From assembly GCA_965242735.1 (NCBI GenBank), contig OZ251497.1:1426001-1490000 (forward strand): 64,000 bases of DNA. The letters are read 5' to 3'. The translations under genes were made by a program, and so were the position numbers. The notes below the pieces were generated by a model, which made no database searches, was not told the origin of the DNA, and worked only from the letters and a program-made list of their open reading frames with translations. This DNA is from G958295645 sp965242735. Its GTDB lineage: Bacteria; Gemmatimonadota; Gemmatimonadetes; Longimicrobiales; Gaopeijiaceae. This document shows, in pieces, positions 11,275 through 20,431 of this stretch; position 1 is the first letter of the stretch; every line of letters starts with the position of its first letter.

Positions 11275-11327
11275 TCCACTGCCGCTCTCTACGTCCGCCA
11301 GCCGCCCTCCCTCGGAGGTCCCCGCCG

Positions 11328-12503
11328 ATGCCTAACGAAATGAACCTGGCCTGCAATCCGTTCGAGCCGACCGCCACGGGTGTGCCTGTCCATGGCGATC
11401 TCCTGGAACTCGGCACGACTCATGATCAAATACGTACCTTCCTTGATGACTCGCACGGGATCGCGGGCCCGAAGGTTCTGATAATCAAAGGCGAGTATGG
11501 CTCTGGGAAGACGTGTATTATGCGTTGGTTGCACGAGCACATCTTTCCACAGCGACGAGTGAAGTCCTTCTATTTCCGCGATCCTGGTGTTCATTTTTAC
11601 CGTTTGGCAGATACCTTGCTTCGAACCGTCGGTCGTAAGGATTTCGCCAAGTTCCTATGGGAACTCGCGCACACAAACGTCAATCTTCCATACCCTGGCA
11701 ACCTATTCCGAAGTGGCTTCGAGAATTTCATACTCAGTGGCAATACACGAGCTCGTCGTGATCAAATAACTAATGCGCTCCAGGATGCCATTTTGCACGC
11801 TGACGATCCGGCCATAACTAACGACGAAGAAATTGCTCATTGCCTAGCGCGAATTGTTACCACTACTATCACAAAACCATATTTTGAATATCGTGACTTC
11901 ATTCCTACGTCTCGAACGAGCGTAGTTCCTGAATCGGAAGAGCCTGCTTTTTTCGAATCTATCCTCAAGACTATTTTGCACGGCACTAACGCAAAAGAGA
12001 TCGCGTTTGTCATTGACGAATTTGAAGAAATTAGCCTACAGAAACGACTGACTCCGCGTGCGGCTCACGAATACCTAACGACACTCAAACGACTAATCGA
12101 TCTGTCGGAAGAACAAAGTCTCCATTTTTGGTTAATATTGTCAATGACGCCTCCGGCATACGACAAGACCATTGAATTGCAACCCGCACTGAAGGAACGG
12201 CTAGCTCGCAAGCCAGTAGATATCGATCAATTAGATGGCGATGCTGCGCGACAGCTGGTGCTTGCTCGCTTAAGCGCGGCTCGTTCGTCCGTTTCCGATT
12301 CTACTCTGTTCCCGTTTCCGGACGATCTCACGACAGCTCCTTTGTTGCAGCCTACGACCTACGCTAGCCCACGGCGCTTGATCAAAGTTTGCTTCACAGC
12401 TATCGCACGTGCTTCCAACGCAACTGCGTTGCCTTTTGATAAAGAGTATATGCGCGAGATCGAAGAAGCATTGTACGGCGAGTCAGAAAGTTCATCTATA
12501 TGA
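11328..12503 (+). CDS. P-loop ATPase, first gene of the AT-rich cassette
   Basis: The 391-residue protein has Walker A GEYGSGKT at 55-62 and Walker B IAFVIDEFEE at 225-234, i.e. an AAA/STAND-like ATPase. A long insert separates the two motifs. The start ATG has GGAGG 11 bases upstream. The N terminus reads NPFEPTATGVPVHGDL, a pattern seen in stand-alone ATPases of defence clusters. Its TGA overlaps the ATG of the next gene (ATGA), so translation of the pair is coupled. Base composition is far lower in GC than dnaK next door, a sign of transfer. I infer a defence role from the neighbours; the exact family is not recognised. Confidence 0.85.
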   Translation: MPNEMNLACNPFEPTATGVPVHGDLLELGTTHDQIRTFLDDSHGIAGPKVLIIKGEYGSGKTCIMRWLHEHIFPQRRVKSFYFRDPGVHFYRLADTLLRTVGRKDFAKFLWELAHTNVNLPYPGNLFRSGFENFILSGNTRARRDQITNALQDAILHADDPAITNDEEIAHCLARIVTTTITKPYFEYRDFIPTSRTSVVPESEEPAFFESILKTILHGTNAKEIAFVIDEFEEISLQKRLTPRAAHEYLTTLKRLIDLSEEQSLHFWLILSMTPPAYDKTIELQPALKERLARKPVDIDQLDGDAARQLVLARLSAARSSVSDSTLFPFPDDLTTAPLLQPTTYASPRRLIKVCFTAIARASNATALPFDKEYMREIEEALYGESESSSI

Positions 12504-13255
12504 CAAATCAGATGAGTTCATTTCCGTCTTCGCAAGTCCGAGAAGTTGTTTTCTGGGATACAAATACGCTCCACTATGTCGACGTCTATCTGCAACACGC
12601 GAAGGAGAAAGGCCTCTATCCTTATGGAGACTCCATTGCTCAATCCGAAATCGTTCTGAAGAGTACAATTGATAGGAATTTGAAGACAGCTTACGAGAAC
12701 GGTCTTGCCGTACTGGCGTTTTGCCGACAAGAGCGTCTTGCCGTGAGTTATTCACCGGTGTCGGAACTCGAGTTGATCGTCGGCAGGGCGAAAGGGAAAG
12801 CGTTGATATCGGCTGCGAACGAGAACATACCCGAACGGATGTGGTCCCGATTTCAATATGATGAAAAATACATCAATAAAAGACTGACAAAGGCAATTCT
12901 AACGACGACAGTTGATCACGTTAACGACTTGTCGTCACAATTGAGCAATCTGGATATCAGTGTGATCGAAGGTGCCGAGAGCGGTGTTACGGAGACGTGG
13001 ATCTTGGCAAGAAAATTATTAAGTGTGGTATACATGAGTGTAAATGATGCTCTCATTTATGCTAGCGCGTTACTAGAAAGGGCAAAATATATCGTGACAT
13101 TTGATTATTATTTTCGCAAAACGATCAATCGATGTCATAGTGGCAAATATGAAACCGCCAGAAATGACATCTCAGCAGTTCTCGGGACAGTGAAGTCATT
13201 GCCCCGAGCACCGAAAAGAGAATACCTTAAGAAATGCCGAAATAGTTACTCCTGA
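12500..13255 (+). CDS. PIN-like domain nuclease
   Basis: The 251-residue protein shows the acidic residues of a PIN-type nuclease in order: D20 (FWDTNTL), E89 (SPVSELELI), D183 (VNDALIYASA) and D202 (IVTFDYYF). Such domains cut RNA, or sometimes DNA, with metal ions. It is longer than a VapC toxin, with an inserted helical part at about 100-170. It starts inside the stop of the ATPase gene and ends 13 bases before the methyltransferase, so the three genes form one transcript. No antitoxin-like small gene is present. Confidence 0.8.
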   Translation: MTNQMSSFPSSQVREVVFWDTNTLHYVDVYLQHAKEKGLYPYGDSIAQSEIVLKSTIDRNLKTAYENGLAVLAFCRQERLAVSYSPVSELELIVGRAKGKALISAANENIPERMWSRFQYDEKYINKRLTKAILTTTVDHVNDLSSQLSNLDISVIEGAESGVTETWILARKLLSVVYMSVNDALIYASALLERAKYIVTFDYYFRKTINRCHSGKYETARNDISAVLGTVKSLPRAPKREYLKKCRNSYS

Positions 13256-13268
13256 CGGACAGGAAAAA

Positions 13269-14486
13269 ATGGGTCATACCATTTCGGACGCGATCGGATG
13301 GGATCGATGGGTTACGCCACGTGAGATTCGTGACAAGCCTGTGCACAGATGGTATGTGTTCCCACACAGTTTTACCGATAATCTAGTGGATACACTCATT
13401 GCCGAATGGCAATTGAGTGTGCGTGATCAGATACTCGATCCTTTCGTGGGTGCCGGAACGACACTGGTCTCATCTCGTGATAACGAGATTTCTGCTTTTG
13501 GTTTTGATCTCTCACCTCTTGCCGTCTTTGCATCGAATACCAAGGTCGCGGACTATTGCCCTATCCAGTTAGCGGATAGTTGGCAAGCGATAAAACGAGA
13601 TCTGCGAATTTATCGGATAACGCCAGATCGATTGCGACGAGAATATCCGAAATTGGTTCGAGATGCATTGCCAGATGGGCGTTTGAAAGAAATTGAACGG
13701 ATGCTAGCATGCATTGATGCAATGGTCTGCAAAGTGTCGCATCGCAATTTCTTTCGACTGATACTGCTATCTCTCATACCAGAGTTTAGCCAAGCTGTCG
13801 CCAATGGAGGATGGCTTCGTTGGCTAAACAACGGAAGAGAAGCTAGCGAGTTAATTGATGCGTTCGCGACTCGCGTCGAGGCATATCTGTGGGATGTTGG
13901 ACGGGAGTCACGTCCGACTGGAGAATGGAAAGCCGAGTTGGGAGACGCGAGGAGGTTGCCGTTGAAAGACGATCAGATTACGGCAGTCATTACGTCGCCG
14001 CCATATCCTAACCGACATGATTATAGTCGAGTCTTCGCAATAGAATTGATGTTATGTTTCCTAGACTGGCACGGGAATCGAGAATTGAGATACCAAAGCT
14101 TTCATTCGCATCCGGAAGCACGACCGAGACGACCAGCTGTTGGCGACTACAGTCGTCCGGGAAACCTCACCGAATGCATTGATGCAGTTGCGGATGGAAG
14201 ATTGCGAAAAATGCTGGATGGATATTTCGTAGACATGCACTTGTGTTTGAGAGAAATTGTCCGGGTGTGCAAGAGCGGAGCACGAATCGGCATCGTCGTA
14301 GGCAACGCGCAATATGACGGAAAAGCGATCATGGTCGACGAATTTACGGCTGAACTCGGAGAGCAGGTTGGTTTAATATGTCATGAGATTCGAATCTTGA
14401 GATGGCGCGGAAACAGCGCACAACAGATGGACAAATATGGACGTAGGCCGTCAAGGGAAAGCATTGTGCTATTTGGCAAGAAATGA
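13269..14486 (+). CDS. DNA methyltransferase (amino-methylating, TSPPY type)
   Basis: The 405-residue protein has the AdoMet-binding motif DPFVGAGTT at 57-65 and the catalytic motif TSPPYPNRHDYSR from 242. SPPY is typical of N4-cytosine and some N6-adenine methylases. The roughly 180 residues between the motifs may hold the target-recognition domain. RBS-like AGGA lies upstream of ATG 13269. With an ATPase and a PIN-like nuclease before it, it could mark host DNA or act as the modifying arm of a defence module. No classical restriction endonuclease is adjacent. AT-rich like its partners. Confidence 0.87.
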   Translation: MGHTISDAIGWDRWVTPREIRDKPVHRWYVFPHSFTDNLVDTLIAEWQLSVRDQILDPFVGAGTTLVSSRDNEISAFGFDLSPLAVFASNTKVADYCPIQLADSWQAIKRDLRIYRITPDRLRREYPKLVRDALPDGRLKEIERMLACIDAMVCKVSHRNFFRLILLSLIPEFSQAVANGGWLRWLNNGREASELIDAFATRVEAYLWDVGRESRPTGEWKAELGDARRLPLKDDQITAVITSPPYPNRHDYSRVFAIELMLCFLDWHGNRELRYQSFHSHPEARPRRPAVGDYSRPGNLTECIDAVADGRLRKMLDGYFVDMHLCLREIVRVCKSGARIGIVVGNAQYDGKAIMVDEFTAELGEQVGLICHEIRILRWRGNSAQQMDKYGRRPSRESIVLFGKK

Positions 14487-14503
14487 TGCTACGCAATCAC
14501 CTC

Positions 14504-15616
14504 TTATCTGAGTCGAGCCGACATATCGGAGCATATGTGGTTGGACTGCGCTACGCGATAGAGAGGTATTGCGCTGTGAATCCGCAAATGAGAGATGTAA
14601 GGGCCTCGAGAATTGGACGAACGATAGTAGTTCCGTAGCAATATCTGTTCGTGATGAGTGTTGTGCGCTGCAGTCGTTGCCAATGTCTTGGGAATGGGAA
14701 TCAATATGATATATTGCTTCCAATGTCGTATCAGAAGATCTATTGCCTGAAACAAGATGGAGATTGGTTGACGCAATATTTCACAGGATTGCGTCAACAA
14801 GTCGTAGACGGAAAACAGGGTCCAATCGGTTGCACCCCGCAACGAGAGGATATGATTTGCTGTCTGGCGGAGTAGAGTGTTGTGGGAATGAGCATTTGGG
14901 GGCATCGCCAGTGGAAACATCGCGACGCAACGATCAGGAGCCCGCCAGTATTCGTCGATCAGATTGAGTTCATTCCTAGCCCAATAGCGAATGCCGTATG
15001 GAACAGCTTGGACAAGGGGTGGAGGCCCCTTTCTTGTTCTTGCGCGGGTGGCCGTTAGTGTCTTGATGTAGTCATTGTGCGTGTTCTTGAGTAATACGCG
15101 AACAGATTGGCCAGAAGCATGGAGAGAATAGACTACAGGCGTAGCGGAACGGCGAAATTGGGAAGCAGTGTACGGAAAAGAAGAATGGGGCACGAATGCG
15201 TCGAAAAACAACGATGCACAGTCGCGATTGCGTAGCACGAGATTGGAGAAGAGTTCCTTAATGCGAACGGTCAGAGAGCGATTGCTGATTTCCGGGAGTG
15301 GTTCTTGAAGTAAAGAAGCAACAATTGGATCGGCGATGTTGACGCACAGCCGTGGACCACGTCGGCGAAATAACTGAAGGCGCAACAAGATCGTGCGATA
15401 ATGGTAAAGAGTTGTGAGAGATGGAGGCAGATCAGGCCGACGACCGTGCAAGATGCGATGATCGGTGATCAGGCGATTTACTTCGATGGGTCTGAGGCCA
15501 TGCGAATGTTCTGCAACGAGGCAGAGGATACGATGGAGAATCGCGAAAGACACGGATCGCATCCAAAAAGGATTTCGGTCTTTGGTGGCCGAATCGGAGT
15601 TTGAAGGCGAGGTCAT
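14504..15616 (-). CDS. Unknown protein with winged-helix-like N terminus, convergent with the methyltransferase
   Basis: The 370-residue reading frame faces the methyltransferase tail to tail, 17 bases apart. Residues about 25-110 (LCLVAEHSHGLRPIEVNRLI ... TLYHYRTILLRLQLF) look like a helix-turn-helix or winged-helix unit. The rest is basic and I do not recognise it. I chose ATG 15616 because it overlaps the stop TGA of the upstream frame as ATGA; an earlier GTG at 15688 is possible. It may be a regulator or a DNA-binding partner of the cassette. Composition is AT-rich like the cassette and unlike the gene upstream. Confidence 0.6.
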   Translation of the reverse strand: MTSPSNSDSATKDRNPFWMRSVSFAILHRILCLVAEHSHGLRPIEVNRLITDHRILHGRRPDLPPSLTTLYHYRTILLRLQLFRRRGPRLCVNIADPIVASLLQEPLPEISNRSLTVRIKELFSNLVLRNRDCASLFFDAFVPHSSFPYTASQFRRSATPVVYSLHASGQSVRVLLKNTHNDYIKTLTATRARTRKGPPPLVQAVPYGIRYWARNELNLIDEYWRAPDRCVAMFPLAMPPNAHSHNTLLRQTANHILSLRGATDWTLFSVYDLLTQSCEILRQPISILFQAIDLLIRHWKQYIILIPIPKTLATTAAHNTHHEQILLRNYYRSSNSRGPYISHLRIHSAIPLYRVAQSNHICSDMSARLR

Positions 15617-17395
15617 GGAGACCGGAGTTGTGTGGATGCATGTCGGGAAGTCAACGGGGCGGTGATAGCCGTCGTGGAAAATCGGCACTCAAGCAGTACG
15701 CTCGCGATCCGCCGCGCCGTGTTCGCGAAGTGCAGGACTTCGTCCGTGTTGAGCGGACGGTCGAGAACCTGGCGTTCGCGATAGGACAGCCACTTCTTGA
15801 GGACTTGGTAGCCGCCGAGGCGGTAGGACCACACGGCGGAAGGGACGTTGCGCCAGAAGGCGCGGTCGTTGAGGTAGATGTCGAATGTGGTCGCGCCAAG
15901 GGACGCGACGGCCTCGCCAAGCGTGGCGCGTTCCTCCGGCGTGTAGGGACGCTCCTCGGTGCGTCCCTGGCCCGGCATCACGGCATGGCCGGTCCCGTGG
16001 TGGCCCCAACCGGCCGTCACGGCGAAGTCGTCACCAGCCATGTTGCGGCCGTCGGTCGTTGAGGGTGTGGCGATGGTGGCGGTCTCGGATGAAGGTCGGA
16101 TGGCCCCCTGATCGTCGATCCCCAACAATGCGGCCAGTCTTCGCCCTCGGTCAACGATGGGCGCTAGGGCGTCGGCCGCGTCCGAGCCGCCGTCGGGCCA
16201 GTCCGGCAAGGGGATGCGGGGCCAGTCTAACTGGAGGGCGCCGGCGTTGGCGTTCCGATAGCCGGGATCGTGGAGGACGGCGAGAACATGGTGGAAAAGA
16301 TCGCCGACGTCGATCTTGCAGCGGGCGCAGTAGCGTTGGGCTGCGGCGGAGAGGTTGGCTTCAGCCGACGGTGGCGTTGATCCGGCGCCGAAGCCTGGGA
16401 GGCCGTGCCCGTCCTGCCGGAGCCAAGCCGGAAACATCAGGGCGCCGCGCTCGATCAAGTGGTACGAAGCCATCTGCTCAGTGACGCACGCCTGGGGCTC
16501 GTTGGCGTCCTTCCGAAGGTGCCGAGCCGACGACAGCCACATATTTCCCACGAAGACGTGCGGGCGCCTCCAGTTTCCACACCGCTGCCCGCCAGCGGAA
16601 GGGCTGCGAAGATTCTTGCCGAGACCAGAGCACCCAAGCCGAGAAGACGCCGTAGAAGAGCGTCTGCACCAACGACGAATGGAAGAAGCGCGCACCCTGG
16701 ACGCCCTTGAACCGGACGCCCAACGCGTCCTCCAGCGCGGTGCGCACCGTCTGCAGCGAGGCCGTGTCGTCCGACGCCTCCACTCGGGCCAAGCCGTCCC
16801 GCGCGTAGGACGCCAAGAGCCACGCCAAGTCCTTCGGATTCGCGATCGTGGCTTGGTGCGACAGCGCGCGGCCCAAGTATTCGCCGAGTCCGGCGCCCGC
16901 TTTGCGCGCAAAAGCCCTTGGCTTCGCAAGTTGTTGAGCGAACGCCTCGTCGCAGGACGCGAGCGTGTACGACTCGAACTCCGCAAGACCGCTGCCCTGC
17001 GTCCCGACGAGGGAGAACTCTCGGAAGTTCGTCACGAGGACCAAGCCGTAGAGACGGCAATACCGCGCAACTTGCTCTTGCACGCGGTCCTCTCGGATGT
17101 CTTCCTGCGACGACTTCACCTCGACCACGCCCCGTTCCGGCGACTGGCCCTCCTGCGGCTTCCCCCGCCGCACCTGGTGGGCCGCGAAAAGCCCGAAGTC
17201 GGGATGCCCGGCCCCTTGGTCCGCCAGCTCGGCGACGCAGAAGGCTTTTGGCTTCAGCAGACCTCCAACCGCGTTGAGCAGATTCGCCAACGGCGCGTAG
17301 CTGGACCGCTCCGCCGTGGCGCTGCCCGACGCCCGAATCTGGGCCAAGTCGGTGAAGTACGCCTCCGCGGCGACCGTCAGCTTCTTGGGGTCCAT
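15613..17395 (-). pseudogene. Type ISP restriction-modification enzyme, remnant lacking the methylase core
   Basis: Two pieces of one protein family lie in order on the minus strand. The first (17395 to about 16565) starts MDPKKLTVAAEAYFTDLAQI and carries the nuclease signature HPDFGLF ... VEVKS (D66, E92, K94). The second (about 16570 to 15613) has the family's C-terminal motifs: HLRKDANEPQACVTEQMASY, YLNDRAFWRNVPSAVW, GGYQVLKKWLSYRE and DEVLHFANTARRIASVLL. Intact members have over 1,000 residues with helicase-like or methylase motifs between; here that core is gone and the two halves meet out of frame at about 16,558-16,572. GC is high, so it has a different history from the AT-rich genes next to it. 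Confidence 0.8.
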
Positions 17396-17453
17396 GGCCG
17401 CAATTTAGCCCAGCCAGCGGCTCCACGCCCGTGAAGCCGTTCGGGAGAGAGGG

Positions 17454-17683
17454 TCACGCGCCGCTCGGCGGGCACGAGGGGCGGAACCCAGCTACTTCAT
17501 TGGATGCAGTCGGCCCCGGTTGCGGTAACGGGCGAGCCGTCCCGCGAACGCAACGCGAGCCGCACCACTGACTCGCCGCCGCCGGCAGCGTGTTGCGGAT
17601 CCAGAGGAGTCCGTCGGGGCCCGCGTCCACGCGGTCCATCGCCAGCCGGTGGGACGGCAGGTCGCCGGGCTCGCGTTCTCCCG
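17454..17683 (-). pseudogene. Possible remnant of a beta-propeller gene
   Basis: In the 290-base gap between the ISP remnant and the lipoprotein gene, a minus-strand frame reads LAMDRVDAGPDGLLWIRNT, which resembles a blade of the propeller proteins elsewhere in this window. No start or full domain is seen. Weak evidence from one short match. Confidence 0.25.
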
Positions 17684-18289
17684 TCACCAAACATCGCCGT
17701 AGTCGCTTCCGTTCCAGGGGGGTTCGCTTCCAGTCAACATCAGCCACACGGATTCTCCCGGATAATTGGCGGATCGGTGCGCTATCGGCAACGTCTCCAC
17801 CTCATCGCACCACCAGTCTTCCGGGCACGGGCCGGACTGCGGGCCCCGCGTGATTCGGAGAATCCAATTGTAGTCGGGCCGCAACGTCCATCCAATTCCG
17901 CCTCTTGCGACGACTTGTTCCTTGTCGCGCAGCCGAAACAGCAAGTACAGGGTCCCGGAGCGCCCGACACGGATCCGCTGCCCGTCGAAGGTGGCGCCCG
18001 AAAAGTCCCCTGCCGCGAGCGCATGGTCGAGAACTTCGACCTCCATTCCCGCCAATCCCCCCGAATCGGCAAGCGATCCGTGCCAAACGAGGGTGTCGCC
18101 AGGGTCGAACTCGATGCCCGCCGTGCCGTCGGGTGCAATCCCGGCGATCCGGTCTTCCCCGGAGGGTCTGATTTCCACGAAGCAGCAACTTTCGCCCCCA
18201 TCGTCCCGGCAGGCGGCAAGCGCCAGCAAGCCGATGGCCAGCGCGAGACGCGCCGGAACGGGGAAGACGGCCTTCAATGGGTCGGTCAT
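17684..18289 (-). CDS. Predicted lipoprotein of unknown function
   Basis: The 201-residue protein begins MTDPLKAVFPVPARLALAIG and reaches a lipobox LLALAAC, so it is likely anchored to a membrane by its N-terminal Cys. A GGAG precedes ATG 18289 at proper distance. Four further Cys residues (for example SCCF, CPEDWWC) may form disulfides. No known domain is recognised. It is divergent from the CNT transporter. Confidence 0.75.
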   Translation of the reverse strand: MTDPLKAVFPVPARLALAIGLLALAACRDDGGESCCFVEIRPSGEDRIAGIAPDGTAGIEFDPGDTLVWHGSLADSGGLAGMEVEVLDHALAAGDFSGATFDGQRIRVGRSGTLYLLFRLRDKEQVVARGGIGWTLRPDYNWILRITRGPQSGPCPEDWWCDEVETLPIAHRSANYPGESVWLMLTGSEPPWNGSDYGDVW

Positions 18290-18494
18290 CGCGGGTCTCC
18301 GGTCCAGTTGTTCTTCCTGCCAGTTGTTCCTTTCTGCTTCGTTGTCTGGTACGCCGGTCGTCGGGGGAAAGTTCCCGGAGGGGTTCGGCGTCCGGCCGTG
18401 GACCGCCTGGCCCGGGTGGACAGCCCCGGCATGGCGGCGCACATTTCTTCCGGCCTTCCCGGCCATGCGAGACGTCCACCAAGGAGTCCCCGAG

Positions 18495-20213
18495 ATGACC
18501 GAAGAGCCGCCGCCGGCCTGGGCCGGCCGCCGACTGGAGATCGCCCTGGCATGCGTGGCCCTGGCGGGTTCGCTGGCCCCCGGCATGGCCGGTTCCGTCA
18601 GCGCGGCGGCCGCCGAGTTCACGCCGGCGTCGTGCGTCCTCGGCGCGCCTGTTGCGGCAAGGCCGTCGGCCCAACTTGGCACGCCCGGGTCCGTCGCCTT
18701 CGCTCCGGTCGCCCGGCGCCTGGAGTCCACGGGAACGCAGGCAGGCTCGTCCGCCCAGTCCGGCGCAACGGCTCCGGCCGCCCCCGTCCCGCTCGACGTC
18801 GCCGAGCCCGCGCAAACGGGGAGCCTTTCGCCCGCTCTCCCGCCCGACGTCGCCGAGCCGGCGCAAACGGGACGCCTTTCGTCCTCCGCCCCGCCCGGCC
18901 CGTTCACGCGCTACCGGGGCATTCTCGGGCTGTTCGTGCTGACGGGCATCGCGTGGGCGCTGAGCAGCAACCGGCGGCTCGTGCAGTGGCGGGTGGTGCT
19001 GTGGGGGCTGGGCCTGCAGATCGCGTTCGCGCTCCTGATTCTGCGCACGCCGCTGGGGACGGCCGTGTTTTCGACGGCCAACGACTTGATCCTCGCCGTC
19101 GTGGGGTTCACGGAGGAAGGGGCGCGCTTCCTGTTCGGCAACTTGGTGCGCAACGAGGTGCCGGTGGGGCTGCTGGAGCCGAGCGGCGGCGAGTTCGCGG
19201 CGGAGGGGCGGCGCGTGGCGCGGACGGGGGCGTTCGTCGCCTTCAACGTGCTGCCGACGATCATCTTCTTCGCTTCGCTGATGACCGTGCTGTACCACTT
19301 GGGCGTCATGCAGCGCGTGGTGGGCGGGATCGCCTGGGTGATGCGGCGCACGATGAAGACGAGCGGGGCCGAGACGCTGACGGTGGCGGGCAACATCTTC
19401 ATCGGACAGACGGAGGCGCCGCTGCTCGTCAAGCCGTTCGTGGAGCGGATGACGCGCTCGGAGCTGATGGCGATCATGACGGGCGGCTTCGCGACCGTGG
19501 CCGGCGGGGTCATGGCGGCGTACGCGGGGATTCTGTCGGGCTTCTTTCCGGACATCGCCGGGCACCTGATGGCGGCGTCGGTGATGTCGGCCCCGGCGGC
19601 GATGCTGGTGGCGAAGCTGATGCTGCCGGAGGAGGAGCGGCCGGACACGGCGGGGGGGCTGTCGCGAAGCGCGGGGGGCGCGGTGGAGCGGCCGGACGTC
19701 AACGTGATCGAGGCGGCGGCGCGCGGGGCGGGCGAGGGACTGCACTTGGCGCTCAACGTGGGCGCCATGCTGATGGCGTTCCTGGCCATGATCGCGCTCC
19801 TGAACGCCGTGCTGGGATGGACGGGAGGCCTGGTCGGGCTCGACGGGCTGTCGCTGGAATCGGTTCTGGGCGCGGCGCTCGCGCCGATCGCGTGGGTGAT
19901 GGGCGTGCCGTGGCAGGAGGCGCCGGCCGTGGGCGCGCTCATGGGGCTCAAGACGGTGGCGACCGAGTTCGTGGCCTACATGGGACTGGCGGACGACATG
20001 GCCCGCGACTCGTTGTCGCCGCGGTCGGCGGTCATCGCCGCGTACGCGATCTCGGGCTTCGCCAACTTCTCGTCCATCGCGATTCAGATCGGCGGGATCG
20101 GCGGAATCGCGCCGTCGCGGCGCAAGGACTTGGCGCGGCTGGGCTTGCGCGCGATGGTGGGCGGGTCGCTGGCCGCTTTCATGACGGCGGCCATTGCGGG
20201 CGCGCTGGTCTGA
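18495..20213 (+). CDS. CNT-family concentrative nucleoside transporter (NupC-like)
   Basis: The 572-residue membrane protein imports nucleosides with an ion gradient. The core (about 140-572) has the CNT pattern: GNIFIGQTEAPLLVKPF, MTGGFATVAGGVMAAY, VGALMGLKTVATEFVAY and ISGFANFSSIAIQIGGIG. The N-terminal 135 residues form a hydrophobic segment followed by an Ala/Pro spacer with a repeated DVAEPAQTG unit, which CNT proteins normally lack. ATG 18495 has AAGGAG upstream. The 3' end of the gene is partly duplicated behind the stop. Confidence 0.93.
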   Translation: MTEEPPPAWAGRRLEIALACVALAGSLAPGMAGSVSAAAAEFTPASCVLGAPVAARPSAQLGTPGSVAFAPVARRLESTGTQAGSSAQSGATAPAAPVPLDVAEPAQTGSLSPALPPDVAEPAQTGRLSSSAPPGPFTRYRGILGLFVLTGIAWALSSNRRLVQWRVVLWGLGLQIAFALLILRTPLGTAVFSTANDLILAVVGFTEEGARFLFGNLVRNEVPVGLLEPSGGEFAAEGRRVARTGAFVAFNVLPTIIFFASLMTVLYHLGVMQRVVGGIAWVMRRTMKTSGAETLTVAGNIFIGQTEAPLLVKPFVERMTRSELMAIMTGGFATVAGGVMAAYAGILSGFFPDIAGHLMAASVMSAPAAMLVAKLMLPEEERPDTAGGLSRSAGGAVERPDVNVIEAAARGAGEGLHLALNVGAMLMAFLAMIALLNAVLGWTGGLVGLDGLSLESVLGAALAPIAWVMGVPWQEAPAVGALMGLKTVATEFVAYMGLADDMARDSLSPRSAVIAAYAISGFANFSSIAIQIGGIGGIAPSRRKDLARLGLRAMVGGSLAAFMTAAIAGALV

Positions 20214-20302
20214 GGAGCCGGCCGCAGCCGCCCACTTCGGACCCGGGCCGGGCGATGGAGCGGCCATTGCGGGCGTGCTGGTCTAGAAGCCGGCCACAGC
20301 CG
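20188..20302. repeat. Direct repeat of the CNT gene end
   Basis: About 42 bases covering the last codons and stop of the transporter (20188-20230) recur at 20261-20302 with a few changes. The TGA of the first copy is TAG in the second. Confidence 0.8.
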
Positions 20303-20394
20303 GACGGTCCCGTCGGCGGCCGCGGCGCGGGCGTCAGGCGGTGACGAGCGCGCCGTCTCTTGGCGCGACGGGTGGTCGGCTTGCTCAAATATTG

Positions 20395-20431
20395 CCTTGC
20401 AAATCAAACGATTGTCGTTTAATCTGCAAGG
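20395..20431. promoter_or_regulatory. 37-bp inverted repeat touching the DUF4143 start codon
   Basis: CCTTGCAAATCAAACGA at 20395-20411 is mirrored after a 3-base TTG centre; 15 of 17 positions pair. The right arm ends in GCAAGG directly before the ATG, so it contains the presumed ribosome-binding site. Either a protein binds it as an operator, or the mRNA folds and hides the start. The AT-rich sequence stands out from the GC-rich surroundings. Confidence 0.7.

Larger units (their letters stand above)
10799..11327. other. Divergent control region between dnaK and the accessory island
   Basis: No gene is seen in these 529 bases. They hold three 17-bp palindromes, one 18-bp stem-loop and a sigma-70-like promoter pointing right. 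I found no CIRCE or HAIR element and no clear promoter for dnaK on the minus strand. Confidence 0.7.

Noticed and set aside
12500..13255. VapC toxin of a toxin-antitoxin pair
   Set aside because: The protein is twice the VapC length and no antitoxin-sized gene is adjacent; it is coupled to an ATPase instead.
11328..15616. Island as an integrative element with att sites
   Set aside because: No integrase or transposase and no matching direct repeats were found at about 11,300 and 15,650.
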